Below are positions 18,190 to 27,689 of a stretch of 64,000 nt of DNA, one piece after another. How positions within the stretch are numbered: position 1 is the first letter of the stretch; every line of letters begins with the position of its first letter. The stretch is from Cyanomargarita calcarea GSE-NOS-MK-12-04C. Its GTDB lineage: Bacteria > Cyanobacteriota > Cyanobacteriia > Cyanobacteriales > Nostocaceae. Under the pieces are notes generated by a model that saw only the letters and a list, made by a program, of their open reading frames with translations, was not told the origin of the DNA and did no database searches. The DNA lies in NCBI GenBank assembly GCA_019359595.1, contig JAHHGZ010000007.1, positions 146,043-210,042 on the forward strand, read 5' to 3'. The position numbers were made by a program, and so were the translations under genes.

Positions 18190-19218
18190 CTACTTTTTTG
18201 CCCAGAAGAAATCCTTATCGATTAGCTGAGTGCGAATCAAATACTCTAATTGCTTTAAACGAGTAAAACCTCTAAAGGTGAAAGTTTCTTCAGTCAGATC
18301 GATTTGACTGAACACATCATACAATTGTTGGGCACCGCGTTGAGCATTCCAATCACACTTAAAGCCAGGAAGGATTGTGTTGATTTTCTCGAAAGATACC
18401 CGGTAGCTGCGATTGTCTGCACCGTTATCGCCAAAACTTAATTTACATCCGGTGAAAACATCAGCGATGATTTCGGCAACTTCTTTAACGCGATAATTGT
18501 TCGAGGTATCCCCAACGTTGAAGATTTGGTTGTGAATAATATCACGGGGTGCTTCCAAAGCGCAGACGATCGCCTTGCAGATATCCAGTGCGTGAACTAA
18601 AGGACGCCAAGGTGTACCGTCGCTGGTCATCTTGATTTCTTTGGTTGTCCAAGCTAAACCTGACAAGTTGTTCAGGACAATATCAAAGCGCATTCTCGGT
18701 GAAGCACCAAAGGCTGTGGCATTCCGCATAAAGGTGGGGGAGAAGTCATCATCAGCCATTGGTGCGACATCTCGTTCTACCAGTGTCTTACATTCTGCGT
18801 AGGCTGTTTGGGGATTTACGGGAGATTCTTCTGTGACATCACCTTCGGTCGCTACACCGTAGACACTGCAAGATGACATATACACAAAGCGACGGACACC
18901 CGCTTCTTTTGCCAACTTGGCAAGACGGACTGAACCTTTATGGTTAATATCATAAGTGATGTTCGGTGCAAGTTGTCCCGCAGGGTCGTTGGAAAGTTCT
19001 GCCATGTGGACTATCCCATCAACCCCTTGTAAATCTTCAGCACTGATGTGGCGAATATCTTTGTTGAGGGTTTTGGCGGTGATTTCCGTGCCGTTGTACA
19101 ACCAACCTACTTTATAGTAGCCGATGTCTACGCCGAGAACTTCGTGTCCCCGTTCCATTAACAGGGTAGGTAATAGCGAGCCTAGATAACCTTCTGTTCC
19201 AGTTACCAATACTTTCAT
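18190..19218 (-). CDS. NAD-dependent epimerase/dehydratase (extended SDR)
   Basis: A 342-residue extended SDR. GTEGYLGSLL is the GxxGxxG cofactor motif, VDIGY ends the second strand, SSCSVYG carries the catalytic Ser region and YAECK is the YxxxK pair. RPLVHALDICKAI and FNVGDTSNNY are typical of the sugar-nucleotide epimerase and 4,6-dehydratase group. It would change the stereochemistry or oxidation state of the sugar made by the RfbF branch. The FAD oxidoreductase gene ends 12 nt upstream, so the two are tightly coupled. Confidence 0.85.
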   Translation of the reverse strand: MKVLVTGTEGYLGSLLPTLLMERGHEVLGVDIGYYKVGWLYNGTEITAKTLNKDIRHISAEDLQGVDGIVHMAELSNDPAGQLAPNITYDINHKGSVRLAKLAKEAGVRRFVYMSSCSVYGVATEGDVTEESPVNPQTAYAECKTLVERDVAPMADDDFSPTFMRNATAFGASPRMRFDIVLNNLSGLAWTTKEIKMTSDGTPWRPLVHALDICKAIVCALEAPRDIIHNQIFNVGDTSNNYRVKEVAEIIADVFTGCKLSFGDNGADNRSYRVSFEKINTILPGFKCDWNAQRGAQQLYDVFSQIDLTEETFTFRGFTRLKQLEYLIRTQLIDKDFFWAKK

Positions 19219-19230
19219 TGTTTTTGAATC

Positions 19231-20445
19231 CTATACGTTGATTGCGGTTAATAAATGCGACTGTTCGGGAATTTGTTCGACAATGGCTTTACCAATTTCA
19301 ATTGAAGAAGTGGCAGCTGGAGAAGGTGCATTGCAAACATGGACAGAGTTTTGACCGTGAATAATCAAAAAGTCGTCTACTAGCTTGCCATCGTTCATCA
19401 AAGCTTGAGCCCGGACTCCGGCATGACAGGGGACTAAATCTTCCGAGCGCACTTCGGGTATTAACTTTTGCAAGCTTTTGGTAAAGGCTGCTTTACTAAA
19501 AGAACGAATGATTTCCTGTATTCCTTCATCAGCGTGTTTTGCTGCCAGTTTCCAAAAACCGGGAAAGGTCATGACCTCAGCAAAATCACCTAAATCAAAA
19601 TCTGTTTTTTTGTAACCTTCCCGCTTGAGACTGAGGACGGCATTTGGTCCAGCATGAACGCTACCATCAATCATCCGGGTAAAGTGGACACCAAGAAAGG
19701 GAAAATCCGGATTGGGAACGGGGTAAATTAAAGTTTTTACCAGATGACGTTTTTCTGGGATGAGTTCGTAATATTCTCCCCGGAAAGGGACAATTTTTGC
19801 TTGAGGATCGACGTTGCTTTTTTTGGCAATGCGATCGCTATGCAGTCCAGCACAGTTAATTACAAACCGGGTCTCAAAAGTACCGTTATTCGTTTCCAGT
19901 ACCTGATTTTTACCGCTCTTGACTATTTTCTCAACTTTTGTATTCAGCCGGAGTTCGCCGCCTTGGTGTTGAATTATCTCTGCGTATTTTAAACAAACTT
20001 GTTTGTAGTTAGCAATACCAGTAGAATAAACCTTAATTCCAGCTACACAACTGACATGAGGTTCAACTTCTTTGACTTCCTCTGCGGTGATTCGCTTAAC
20101 TTCAATACCGTTTTCTAAACCTCGACTGTAAAGATTTTCCAAGCGGGGAATCTCTTGAGAGTTACAAGCAACAATCACTTTGCCGCAAACTTCACTTTGG
20201 ATTCCATGCTCTTGGCAGAATTGTACCATTGAGCGGCTACCATCATGGCAAAATTTAGCTTTGAAGCTGCCTGGTTTGTAGTAAACTCCGGAGTGAATTA
20301 CACCGCTATTGTTCCCAGTCTGGTGAAATGCCCATCTGCTTTCTTTCTCCAGGACTAAAATTTTAGCACAGGGATAGCGTTTCCCTAAAGCCATCCCTGT
20401 GGAAAGTCCGACAATGCCCCCACCCACGATCGCAAAATCATACAT
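19231..20445 (-). CDS. LhgO-family FAD-dependent oxidoreductase (L-2-hydroxyglutarate oxidase-like)
   Basis: About 404 residues from the ATG at 20445 (MYDFAIVGGGIVGLSTG, a dinucleotide-binding fingerprint at the very N terminus). The frame is open to 20493. HQTGNNSGVIHSGVYY and VPFRGEYYEL are characteristic of the LhgO/DAO group. LhgO oxidises L-2-hydroxyglutarate to 2-oxoglutarate at the membrane quinone pool. In a polysaccharide cluster, with a 2-oxoglutarate dioxygenase gene nearby, it might instead oxidise a sugar-derived hydroxyl. The family call is firm, the substrate is not. Confidence 0.8.
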   Translation of the reverse strand: MYDFAIVGGGIVGLSTGMALGKRYPCAKILVLEKESRWAFHQTGNNSGVIHSGVYYKPGSFKAKFCHDGSRSMVQFCQEHGIQSEVCGKVIVACNSQEIPRLENLYSRGLENGIEVKRITAEEVKEVEPHVSCVAGIKVYSTGIANYKQVCLKYAEIIQHQGGELRLNTKVEKIVKSGKNQVLETNNGTFETRFVINCAGLHSDRIAKKSNVDPQAKIVPFRGEYYELIPEKRHLVKTLIYPVPNPDFPFLGVHFTRMIDGSVHAGPNAVLSLKREGYKKTDFDLGDFAEVMTFPGFWKLAAKHADEGIQEIIRSFSKAAFTKSLQKLIPEVRSEDLVPCHAGVRAQALMNDGKLVDDFLIIHGQNSVHVCNAPSPAATSSIEIGKAIVEQIPEQSHLLTAINV

Positions 20446-20493
20446 TGGAATTCTTGCACCTGAAACTATAGTAAATTTAAATGTTTGGGTCAA

Positions 20494-20579
20494 GTTTAAA
20501 GAGTTATGAGTTATGAATTATGAGTTATAAGTTTAATTTAACTCCAAACTCCAAACTCTTGAAGCTCCTAACTCTTTGA
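20494..20579. repeat. STRR-type short repeats between lhgO-like gene and rfbF
   Basis: Several GAGTTATGA / GAATTATGA units are followed by the inverted type ACTCCAAACTCCAAACTC. Such short tandem repeats are common between cyanobacterial genes. The two halves can pair (GAGTT with AACTC). No gene is present. Confidence 0.6.
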
Positions 20580-21353
20580 TTACCATACCTTCCAAGGGGC
20601 TTTGCTATTATTCCATAGCTCCTCTAAATATTTTTTATCTCTTAAAGTATCCATTGGTTGCCAAAAACCATCATGTTTGTAAGCAGATAGCTGTTCCATG
20701 TCAGCCAGTTTTTCTAATGGTTCTTTTTCCCACACAGTGAAATCATCAGCGATAAAATTAATTACTTCCGGCTCTAGTACAAAGTAACCACCATTAATCC
20801 AAGCTCCATCACCTTCTGGTTTTTCTCGGAAGCTGGTAATTTTGGTTTGTTCGTTTCCTAAAACAATTGCACCAAAACGTCCTGGAGGTTGAACTGCGGT
20901 TAGTGTTGCTAAACTTTTTTGCTCTTTATGAAAGTTAACTAGTTCTGTGATATTCACATTGCTTACACCGTCTCCGTAGGTGAAGCAAAAAGTGTCATTG
21001 CCGATGTGTTCTCTGACTCGCTTCAAACGTCCGCCAGTTAACGTGTTTTCACCAGTATCTACCAACGTGACACGCCAAGGCTCTGCATTCCCTGCAACTA
21101 TGTTCATCTGGTTAAAGCGCATGTCAAAAGTCACATCTGACATATGTAAGAAGTAGTTTGCAAAATACTCCTTAATCACATAGCCTTTGTAACCACAGCA
21201 GATGATGAAGTCATTAATACCGTGGGTTGAGTAAGTCTTCATTATGTGCCACAAAATTGGCTTCCCACCGATTTCAACCATCGGCTTTGGTCTAACGCTA
21301 GTTTCCTCGCTGATGCGTGTACCTAGCCCTCCAGCTAAAATCACTGCTTTCAT
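20580..21353 (-). CDS. rfbF: Glucose-1-phosphate cytidylyltransferase
   Basis: A 257-residue nucleotidyltransferase. [18 protein letters not shown] and [19 protein letters not shown] are the nucleotide-binding signature, with [10 protein letters not shown] (metal site), [17 protein letters not shown] and [13 protein letters not shown] (RfbF-specific C-terminal segment). It makes CDP-glucose from CTP and glucose 1-phosphate, the first step toward CDP-linked deoxy or branched sugars. It is the first gene of the cluster on the minus strand, after a 536-nt upstream region. A dedicated CDP-glucose 4,6-dehydratase (RfbG) was not recognised in the window. Confidence 0.9.
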   Translation of the reverse strand: MKAVILAGGLGTRISEETSVRPKPMVEIGGKPILWHIMKTYSTHGINDFIICCGYKGYVIKEYFANYFLHMSDVTFDMRFNQMNIVAGNAEPWRVTLVDTGENTLTGGRLKRVREHIGNDTFCFTYGDGVSNVNITELVNFHKEQKSLATLTAVQPPGRFGAIVLGNEQTKITSFREKPEGDGAWINGGYFVLEPEVINFIADDFTVWEKEPLEKLADMEQLSAYKHDGFWQPMDTLRDKKYLEELWNNSKAPWKVW

Positions 21354-21889
21354 GCAATTAACCCATAATTCCTAGGTAGATGATTCTTGGACTTTCTCGA
21401 AAATCATATAAAAAAAATATGATTTTTTGATTTTCTCAGTAAATAATCTAACCGTAATTTCATCCTCAAGTATGAAGACAAGATAAAAAAAACGATTTTG
21501 TGTGTAAAAAATTAGATAAGGTTTATGAAGAGAAAAGAACGAGACAAAAAAAATTCAAATAACTAGTACAACAAGGCACTCATTAAAAAGTGAAAAGAGA
21601 CTCATAAAGAAAGAAAAATATTTTATGGGCTTTTCAGCCATTTTAGATGGTAGGTTTATTTCCACTGTTATGTACTACTATAAAGGTTGCCCCTTCTTAA
21701 CTTAAAATCAGAAGAAACAACCTCTACTTATTATTCAATTTACTGAACAAGCACCCATTAAAAAGTAAAAAGTCAATCAGAAAGAAGAAACAAAAAGGTT
21801 TAGAACAAGTAAATTTATTTATAAAAAAAGGTAAAAATATTTTTTAGAGACGCTCAGGCAGCGCAAAAAAAAATATGGGGATTTACTTT
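21354..21889. promoter_or_regulatory. Upstream region of the rfbF-led operon
   Basis: This 536-nt AT-rich stretch has no gene. It holds two related segments: CATTAAAAAGTGAAAAG near 21582 and CATTAAAAAGTAAAAAG near 21755, each preceded by a GCACTC/GCACCC block and followed by AGAAAG. They could be duplicated regulatory sites or remnants of a repeat. No NtcA-type site was found by eye. Confidence 0.4.
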
Positions 21890-24064
21890 TTACTTCTTTT
21901 GTCCCTGCACAGTTGTGTTTTGGAAAAAAGTTTCGCATTTATTTTCTACAACAACACAGATGCTGCTAAGGGCTTGTTGATAATTATCCATATCCCCTTG
22001 TTCAAGAGCAATTTTGGCCGCTATCTTCAAATCTTCAACGGCTTTGGTATGATGTTGAGTTGATTCGCTGCCTCCATATTGTGCAAGTTCATAACGAACA
22101 ATACCTCGCTTGAGATAAACTTTTGCCATTCGAGAATCGAGATTTAATGCTCGATTAAAATCTTCAATCGCTTCTTTATATTCTCGCTCAAAATCACTAC
22201 TGTATTGGGCAATTTGATAGCGAACAACGCCCCTTTGAAAATATGCTTCCGGCCGAGAAGAATTTAGATTGAGCGCTTCGTTAAAGTCTTGAATTGCTTT
22301 TTGGTAATCTTGCTGAGAATCACCACTATATTTGGCAATTTGCGAGCGAACAATACCCCGTCTAATATAGGCTTCGACCTCGGAGTGATTGAGGCGTAGG
22401 GCGTTATTGAAGTCTGCGATCGCCAAACTATATTCATGGTCGGGATCGCTGCTATATTCTGCAAGCATATGGCGGACGTTACCCCGATTTACATAAGCTT
22501 TTATTTCCGTGGGATTAATCCGAATTGCTTGGTTGTAATCTGAAAGTGCTGCTTCATACTCTTTCAAATTAAAATGGGAGTTGCCACGATTGACATAAGC
22601 TCTTGCTTGTTCGGGGTCTTTTTCAATCGCTAGGCTAAACCTTTCAATTGCTTTCTCAAAGTCACGGACTTTGTATGAAGCATGACCTTGCTTGTAATAC
22701 TCCCCAAAACTTAAGACGTTGTTATTTGCTTGACGGGTTATTTGTTGGCTAATTGTATTTTGAGCAACAAAACGATGGCTAGTAAATCTAATCATTACGT
22801 CCAAATATCCCAACAAACCAAAACCCAGCAAGCAAAAAAGTATCGGATAGTATCTTCGTTTGTTTTGAGGTTTGTAATAAGGAATATTCTGGGTAGCGAT
22901 TGATTGCTGATAATTAATTCGGTTAAACGGACTTGCTGGTTGTGGAAAACGTGGTGCTGGCACGTGCCGTCTTTTCGTGGGGATTCGCGGTTGCAGATGT
23001 TCTTTGCATTCTACTGCTTTTGGTGATGGAAAAGGGTCTCGTCCACCCAACCGTAATGTCCGTTCGCACCAGGGGCAGGTGTGCAGGTGGTTGTTGTAGC
23101 GGTGCTGGGGGTTATTGGTGCAGGTAACAAGGGATTCTTCAGCTTCTGCTAATGCAAAAAGCCAAGCTTGGGCTGTAGGTCGCTGATTCGGTTGGGAATG
23201 CCCATCCTCGAAACAACGGACAAACAGTTCTCGCAATTTGGGATGGAGAATTTCCCAAGGGGGGGCAATGGGGGTAGAAATATAAGGTACGTCCCGATGA
23301 CGACTGTAAGGAAAATGACCTGCCGCAATCCGTGCTTCGTAGGGAGGAGGCTCACCTGCACCTTGATAAATACCAGAAAATGGATGGGTGCCTTCCATCA
23401 ATAGTTGAAATAGCAGCACTGACAAGCCAAACAAGTCATGAGAAACTGCGCGATCGCAAGCCGCAAAAGTGATATTCTGGAGTTCTGGTGGCGTAAACTC
23501 TGGTTTGCCAACTTCGCAGCGGTAAACAATATTGTTATCAGGATCGGGCACTTGAAAAGAGTCGGTGTCTACGATTGTCACCAGTGCGGTATCGCTCACC
23601 ATGATATTCGACTCATTCACATCGCCGACGCAGTAACCACTGTTGTGCAAAGCCGCAAAAGCCGCAGCCAAATTACGGGCAGTCCGGAGTAAATACTGAT
23701 AATTAAATAAAGGACAATGCAGACGACGTGTTCTGGGGTTATAAAAGTCGATGATTGGCCGCATCTGGCGAATGCGGGGCATTAAAAAGCCGATAATGCG
23801 ATCGCTGCCATCCGCTGAGATCAAAACTTCATTTGGCCAAGCTATAGAAATATGACCCAAGGAAGCCGTGGGATTCGACGGTGGGTGAGCCAACATCACA
23901 GCCAGCTTGCGAGCATGACTTACGGTTGGCTTGTGATAAATCTTCGCCACTAAATTCCCATCTATCGGCAATGTATAAACACATGCCTCACCCCCCCGCC
24001 CCAAACTGGCGGTGAGGTTGATCGGAGTAATTCCTTTGTCAGGAAGACAACGTAGTACCTGCAT
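21890..24064 (-). CDS. Serine/threonine-kinase-like protein with zinc motif, membrane helix and TPR repeats
   Basis: A 724-residue protein. Residues 1-310 are kinase-like: LGRGGEACVYTL (Gly loop), VAKIYHK (ATP Lys), GYCVGDVNESNIMV (catalytic loop with Asp and Asn, HRD replaced by VGD), VDTDSFQV (DFG replaced by DTD) and FTPPEL. A CPWC pair with earlier Cys/His (about 316-335) suggests a zinc ribbon. A membrane helix lies near 410-430, then at least five TPR units (SYKVRDFEKAIERFSLAIEK and similar). The PP2C and vWA genes just upstream make it the kinase of a TerY-P-like triad. Targets are unknown. Confidence 0.8.
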   Translation of the reverse strand: MQVLRCLPDKGITPINLTASLGRGGEACVYTLPIDGNLVAKIYHKPTVSHARKLAVMLAHPPSNPTASLGHISIAWPNEVLISADGSDRIIGFLMPRIRQMRPIIDFYNPRTRRLHCPLFNYQYLLRTARNLAAAFAALHNSGYCVGDVNESNIMVSDTALVTIVDTDSFQVPDPDNNIVYRCEVGKPEFTPPELQNITFAACDRAVSHDLFGLSVLLFQLLMEGTHPFSGIYQGAGEPPPYEARIAAGHFPYSRHRDVPYISTPIAPPWEILHPKLRELFVRCFEDGHSQPNQRPTAQAWLFALAEAEESLVTCTNNPQHRYNNHLHTCPWCERTLRLGGRDPFPSPKAVECKEHLQPRIPTKRRHVPAPRFPQPASPFNRINYQQSIATQNIPYYKPQNKRRYYPILFCLLGFGLLGYLDVMIRFTSHRFVAQNTISQQITRQANNNVLSFGEYYKQGHASYKVRDFEKAIERFSLAIEKDPEQARAYVNRGNSHFNLKEYEAALSDYNQAIRINPTEIKAYVNRGNVRHMLAEYSSDPDHEYSLAIADFNNALRLNHSEVEAYIRRGIVRSQIAKYSGDSQQDYQKAIQDFNEALNLNSSRPEAYFQRGVVRYQIAQYSSDFEREYKEAIEDFNRALNLDSRMAKVYLKRGIVRYELAQYGGSESTQHHTKAVEDLKIAAKIALEQGDMDNYQQALSSICVVVENKCETFFQNTTVQGQKK

Positions 24065-24111
24065 GATATAGTTATCAGTATAGAGATTTATGCCGAGATG
24101 AAAATTATTAC

Positions 24112-24918
24112 TTAATGATTGCTTAAAGCAGCAATTACCAGTGTCAAATCATCATCAGTACGTTGCGTAATTCGCTCGGAGCGTAAAAACCTCATTAATT
24201 GCTCTTTTGCTACAGCTTTGTCTTCAGTATTGGCTACGAAGTCAAACAGCGGTAAAAAAAACGGTTTGTGAGGGGCTCGAACACTCATATTGATTGCCAG
24301 CATTTGCAGCCCATCGCTCAAAACCGCAATATTCACTATAGCTTGACGCCACAGTCTAATTTGTGCTGTTTCTAAAGCTCCTGGCGAGATTAAAAACGTG
24401 GTTTCATTAACATATTCACCATTATCGGGTACCGTCAGTGCAATTAAATTATCCATATTATCTTTAGCCACGGCCACTCCGTCACCTATTTGCCCCACCG
24501 CTGCCATTTCTGGCGTAGCGATGGTCACAATTAAAGTGCTTGCTAAATCAGTAGTTTTTTTGTTACAGGCAATCGCTTCTTCCTCAACAGCTTTTTTTGC
24601 GGCTACCATTGCCTCAATTAAAAGCGATCGCACTACGGCATCGTCATCCAAAAGAGAACGGTTAATTTCTTGAGTGGATAGATTTTCGAGCGCTGTTTCC
24701 ACAGCAACCATCGCCCCAACTTTACTCAGTTTTGCCGAACCTGCACCATCTGCCACAGCAGCGATTAAAATTTCGTCTGGCAATACCAAAAAGTGGTGGG
24801 CATCCTGACAGAGTTGCTTGTTCTTAACATGGCTTGTCCCACATACCGACGCTGCTAGCACGCGCCAGTGAGGCATCTGTTTTGATGTATTCATAGATTC
24901 TACCGAATTTGATGGCAT
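24112..24918 (-). CDS. PP2C-type protein phosphatase
   Basis: About 268 residues from the ATG at 24918. The frame is open to a TTG at 24960, and starts at 24894 or 24876 are possible. Metal-binding motifs are QDAH, AVADGAGSAKLS, VGQIGDG and RTDDDLTLVI, the PPM/PP2C pattern. It should remove phosphate from Ser/Thr residues placed by the kinase encoded 47 nt downstream. Its start lies 26 nt after the vWA gene stop, so the three genes look like one operon. Confidence 0.85.
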   Translation of the reverse strand: MPSNSVESMNTSKQMPHWRVLAASVCGTSHVKNKQLCQDAHHFLVLPDEILIAAVADGAGSAKLSKVGAMVAVETALENLSTQEINRSLLDDDAVVRSLLIEAMVAAKKAVEEEAIACNKKTTDLASTLIVTIATPEMAAVGQIGDGVAVAKDNMDNLIALTVPDNGEYVNETTFLISPGALETAQIRLWRQAIVNIAVLSDGLQMLAINMSVRAPHKPFFLPLFDFVANTEDKAVAKEQLMRFLRSERITQRTDDDLTLVIAALSNH

Positions 24919-24944
24919 GTGAGTATCAAGCCTAATAATAATTA

Positions 24945-25619
24945 TTAAACAGTCCCCCAACCAATTGGCGGTAGTGCCACCTGTTCCTCTACCTTCGATT
25001 GGGAGACAGCTGACATACTAGCTGACAACCAAACAAACATCTCTATAAAGTTTAATCCTTTAAGTTTCAAGGGTGTACGTACGGATATTTGACTTAAACG
25101 TGCCATATTAGCATTTTCTACCCCGACAGTAAAAAAAGCAACACGCTTGTTCTCTTCATCTGTTTGCAGTCGGACAGAAGCTTGTTCTACAATATGATCT
25201 GGCTCACCTTGCGGCTCGCCATCTGTAATCATAAATACCCACGGGCGATAGTAAGCTATGCCATTAGTCCGATATTGGGTTTTGCGTTCAGCGATCGCAT
25301 CCAAAGCCTTATGAATTCCAGCCCCCATCGTCGTCAATCCTTGTGCTGTCAGTATCGGCGGGTTAAATTGATCCGCAGTCACAAAATCTTGGACTATACT
25401 GGCAGTACTGTCAAAAGTAATTATTGCTACTTCCACCCTTCTGGCTGCCAGGGAATTTTTAACTAACTCATCCTTCAAGCTCAGTAACCCTTGATTTAAA
25501 GCTTCTATCGCCTCTCCTTGCATGGAACCAGAGGTATCTAAGAGTAAGACGCAAGGACAACGGGCTTCTGGGTTCTCAGCAAACTCAACTACTTGATCGA
25601 GACCTATTGTATCAAGCAT
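24945..25619 (-). CDS. TerY-like von Willebrand factor A domain protein
   Basis: About 224 residues from the ATG at 25619; the frame is open to a TTG at 25646. The MIDAS motif is complete: LLLDTSGSMQG (DxSxS), GLTTMGAGI (Thr) and MITDGEPQGEP (Asp). RCPCVLLLDTSGSM at the N terminus is typical of TerY-type cytosolic vWA proteins. It probably serves as a metal-dependent binding partner controlled by the kinase and phosphatase. It is the first gene of the triad. Confidence 0.85.
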   Translation of the reverse strand: MLDTIGLDQVVEFAENPEARCPCVLLLDTSGSMQGEAIEALNQGLLSLKDELVKNSLAARRVEVAIITFDSTASIVQDFVTADQFNPPILTAQGLTTMGAGIHKALDAIAERKTQYRTNGIAYYRPWVFMITDGEPQGEPDHIVEQASVRLQTDEENKRVAFFTVGVENANMARLSQISVRTPLKLKGLNFIEMFVWLSASMSAVSQSKVEEQVALPPIGWGTV

Positions 25620-26232
25620 AACTTTTGGTGTTATGTTAAAGTCCAAAGCTTTATTTTCCTTTTTCTCAAAGTATATAGTTCAACAAGCCACTCAGACTAC
25701 AAATGTGGGGAAGTCGTCATAGATAGCTTATTGTCCATTAAACACAACGAACCTTTAATATCCCTGTACATTTAATGAAATCTTTCTTAAGACATAATTA
25801 TTTTGGCAAAATCAAATTTACATAGGCTAATCTTTGAGAAACAGCAGTAAATTTAACGAAATTTTTATATATCATCTACATAATACAGTAAATACGTACC
25901 TTTGCCTATGCATAATTTTAAAGATTTTATGTAGAAGCACTTCTTTTTAGATGAATTTATTAATCAGAATTAACCATAACTGTATTCAACATAGACTTTT
26001 GTAATTATGCAAACTTTCAACTCAAATAATCAAAACAATAATTCTTATCAGTATCCGGTGCAAAAAAATGTAACAAATACACTATCATGGAATATTTTTA
26101 GCTTGTAAGATGTGTATATATCGAACAGTAAAAATCTTTTTTAGAGAAATATCAAAGATAAAAAAACGCCTTTTTTCACAATAGTTATAAGCTGCAAAAA
26201 TTGGGCCTAACATACCGGAAATCATCCAATAT
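25620..26232. promoter_or_regulatory. Divergent intergenic region, terY-like / PATAN regulator
   Basis: About 610 nt, strongly AT-rich, between divergently oriented genes, so it should hold promoters in both directions. GTA-N6-TAC at about 25889 resembles an NtcA half-site pair but has the wrong spacing. Nothing else was recognised. Confidence 0.45.
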
Positions 26233-27630
26233 ATGAATAATTTTGGCACATTCACAAAACTGCGTCCCCTGAGTTTGTTAAGACACTTATCTAGTTCTTC
26301 TGAGACTACTTGCTTACAAGTATCTAGCAACTCAGTTTTCTGGTCGATTTACCTAGAGCAAGGAAAAATAATCTATGCCACTCATTCAGTCGAACCCTTC
26401 GATCGACTAGAACGTCATTTACGTCGTTTGAGCCATCATATTTCACTGTTGAGCGGTGAAACCCGCATTCAATTAAGGATGATGTTTGAACCTGACTCAC
26501 AAAATCAGTCAGTAGAACATAGTAATTCCACGGAAGAAGCAATTCCTCAGGAAGAATCTCCAGAATATCAAGCTATTTGCTGGTTAGTAAGTCAACGATA
26601 CCTAGATGCGACACAAGCAGCCGTCCTAATTCAAGAATTGGTTCAAGAAGTAATTGAATCGTTACTGTTAATCAAACAAGGTACTTATGAATTTACGGAC
26701 ATACTGAATAAACTTCCCAAAATTTGCAAGCTAGATACCGAGAAAATCATGGAACGCTGCCAAGAAAGGATAAAAATTTGGCAGTCTATGGCTCCGCAAA
26801 TTTCTTCACCTTATCAACGTCCATATCTGTGGATTCAAACCAAAACCCAACCAAAAAATTTACCAGAGCTACAGCAAAATTTAACTAATTGGATGAAGGG
26901 TTTTAGCCTGCGTCATCTGGCAGTAATCATGAACCAAGATGAACTACAACTGGCTAGAACTTTATATCCTTACATCTTAAATGGGTCAATTTTGTTACAC
27001 GAGCCAGACCCACCGTTTGATATCTTGCCAAAAAACTGTGAAGAGGTATTAAAAGTTACTAGTCAATTAACTGAACTAACTAATCGGAAATTAATTGATA
27101 AAACAGTAGTACCGAGTAGCATTACCCCTCAAAACAGTTCGCATATACCTGTAGCAAATACAGCAATTGGGCAGCGATTGCCACAAATTTCTCCTCCTCC
27201 CAAAGAAAATATTCCCGAACCAACTGCACCAGTAAACCCAAACCCTCCGACTGATAATAGTCGGAAAATATACAAAATAGTATCTGTAGACGATAGTCCT
27301 ACCGTCCTCAAAGAAATTAGCCGTTTCTTAGAAGACGAAAGTTTCACCGTAGTCACAATTAGCGATCCAGTGAAAGCAGTAATGCCAATTATTCGGCACA
27401 AACCGGACTTAATTTTGCTGGATTTGAACATGGAAGGAATTGATGGATATGAATTATGCCGGATTATCCGCAATAACTCGCTGTTCAAAAAGACACCCAT
27501 TATTATGGTTACGGGAAGCAAAGGACTTGTAGATAAAGTGAGAGCCAGATTGGTAGGAGCTTCGGGATATTTAACCAAACCCTTTACCCGTGCGGAATTG
27601 CTAAAAATGGTGTTTACCCATTTGACTTGA
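26233..27630 (+). CDS. PatA/PixG-type response regulator (PATAN domain plus REC)
   Basis: A 465-residue protein. The N-terminal PATAN region (FWSIYLEQGKIIYATHS, EPFDRLERHLRRLS) matches PatA, PixG and related regulators. A Pro-rich linker (about 300-345) leads to a C-terminal receiver domain with VDDSPT, LILLDLNMEGIDG (phosphoacceptor Asp) and YLTKPFTR. Such proteins act with a CheY-like partner in phototaxis, motility or pattern control. The partner gene follows 59 nt downstream, but no CheW, MCP or CheA gene follows. Confidence 0.85.
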   Translation: MNNFGTFTKLRPLSLLRHLSSSSETTCLQVSSNSVFWSIYLEQGKIIYATHSVEPFDRLERHLRRLSHHISLLSGETRIQLRMMFEPDSQNQSVEHSNSTEEAIPQEESPEYQAICWLVSQRYLDATQAAVLIQELVQEVIESLLLIKQGTYEFTDILNKLPKICKLDTEKIMERCQERIKIWQSMAPQISSPYQRPYLWIQTKTQPKNLPELQQNLTNWMKGFSLRHLAVIMNQDELQLARTLYPYILNGSILLHEPDPPFDILPKNCEEVLKVTSQLTELTNRKLIDKTVVPSSITPQNSSHIPVANTAIGQRLPQISPPPKENIPEPTAPVNPNPPTDNSRKIYKIVSVDDSPTVLKEISRFLEDESFTVVTISDPVKAVMPIIRHKPDLILLDLNMEGIDGYELCRIIRNNSLFKKTPIIMVTGSKGLVDKVRARLVGASGYLTKPFTRAELLKMVFTHLT

Positions 27631-27689
27631 AAATACGGGCACTGAGATTAGAGAATACATTTTTAAATATATAGGAGAGAGAAATACAC

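Noticed and set aside
25889..25900. GTA-N6-TAC as an NtcA site before the PATAN regulator
   Set aside because: The spacing is 6 rather than 8 and flanking bases do not fit.
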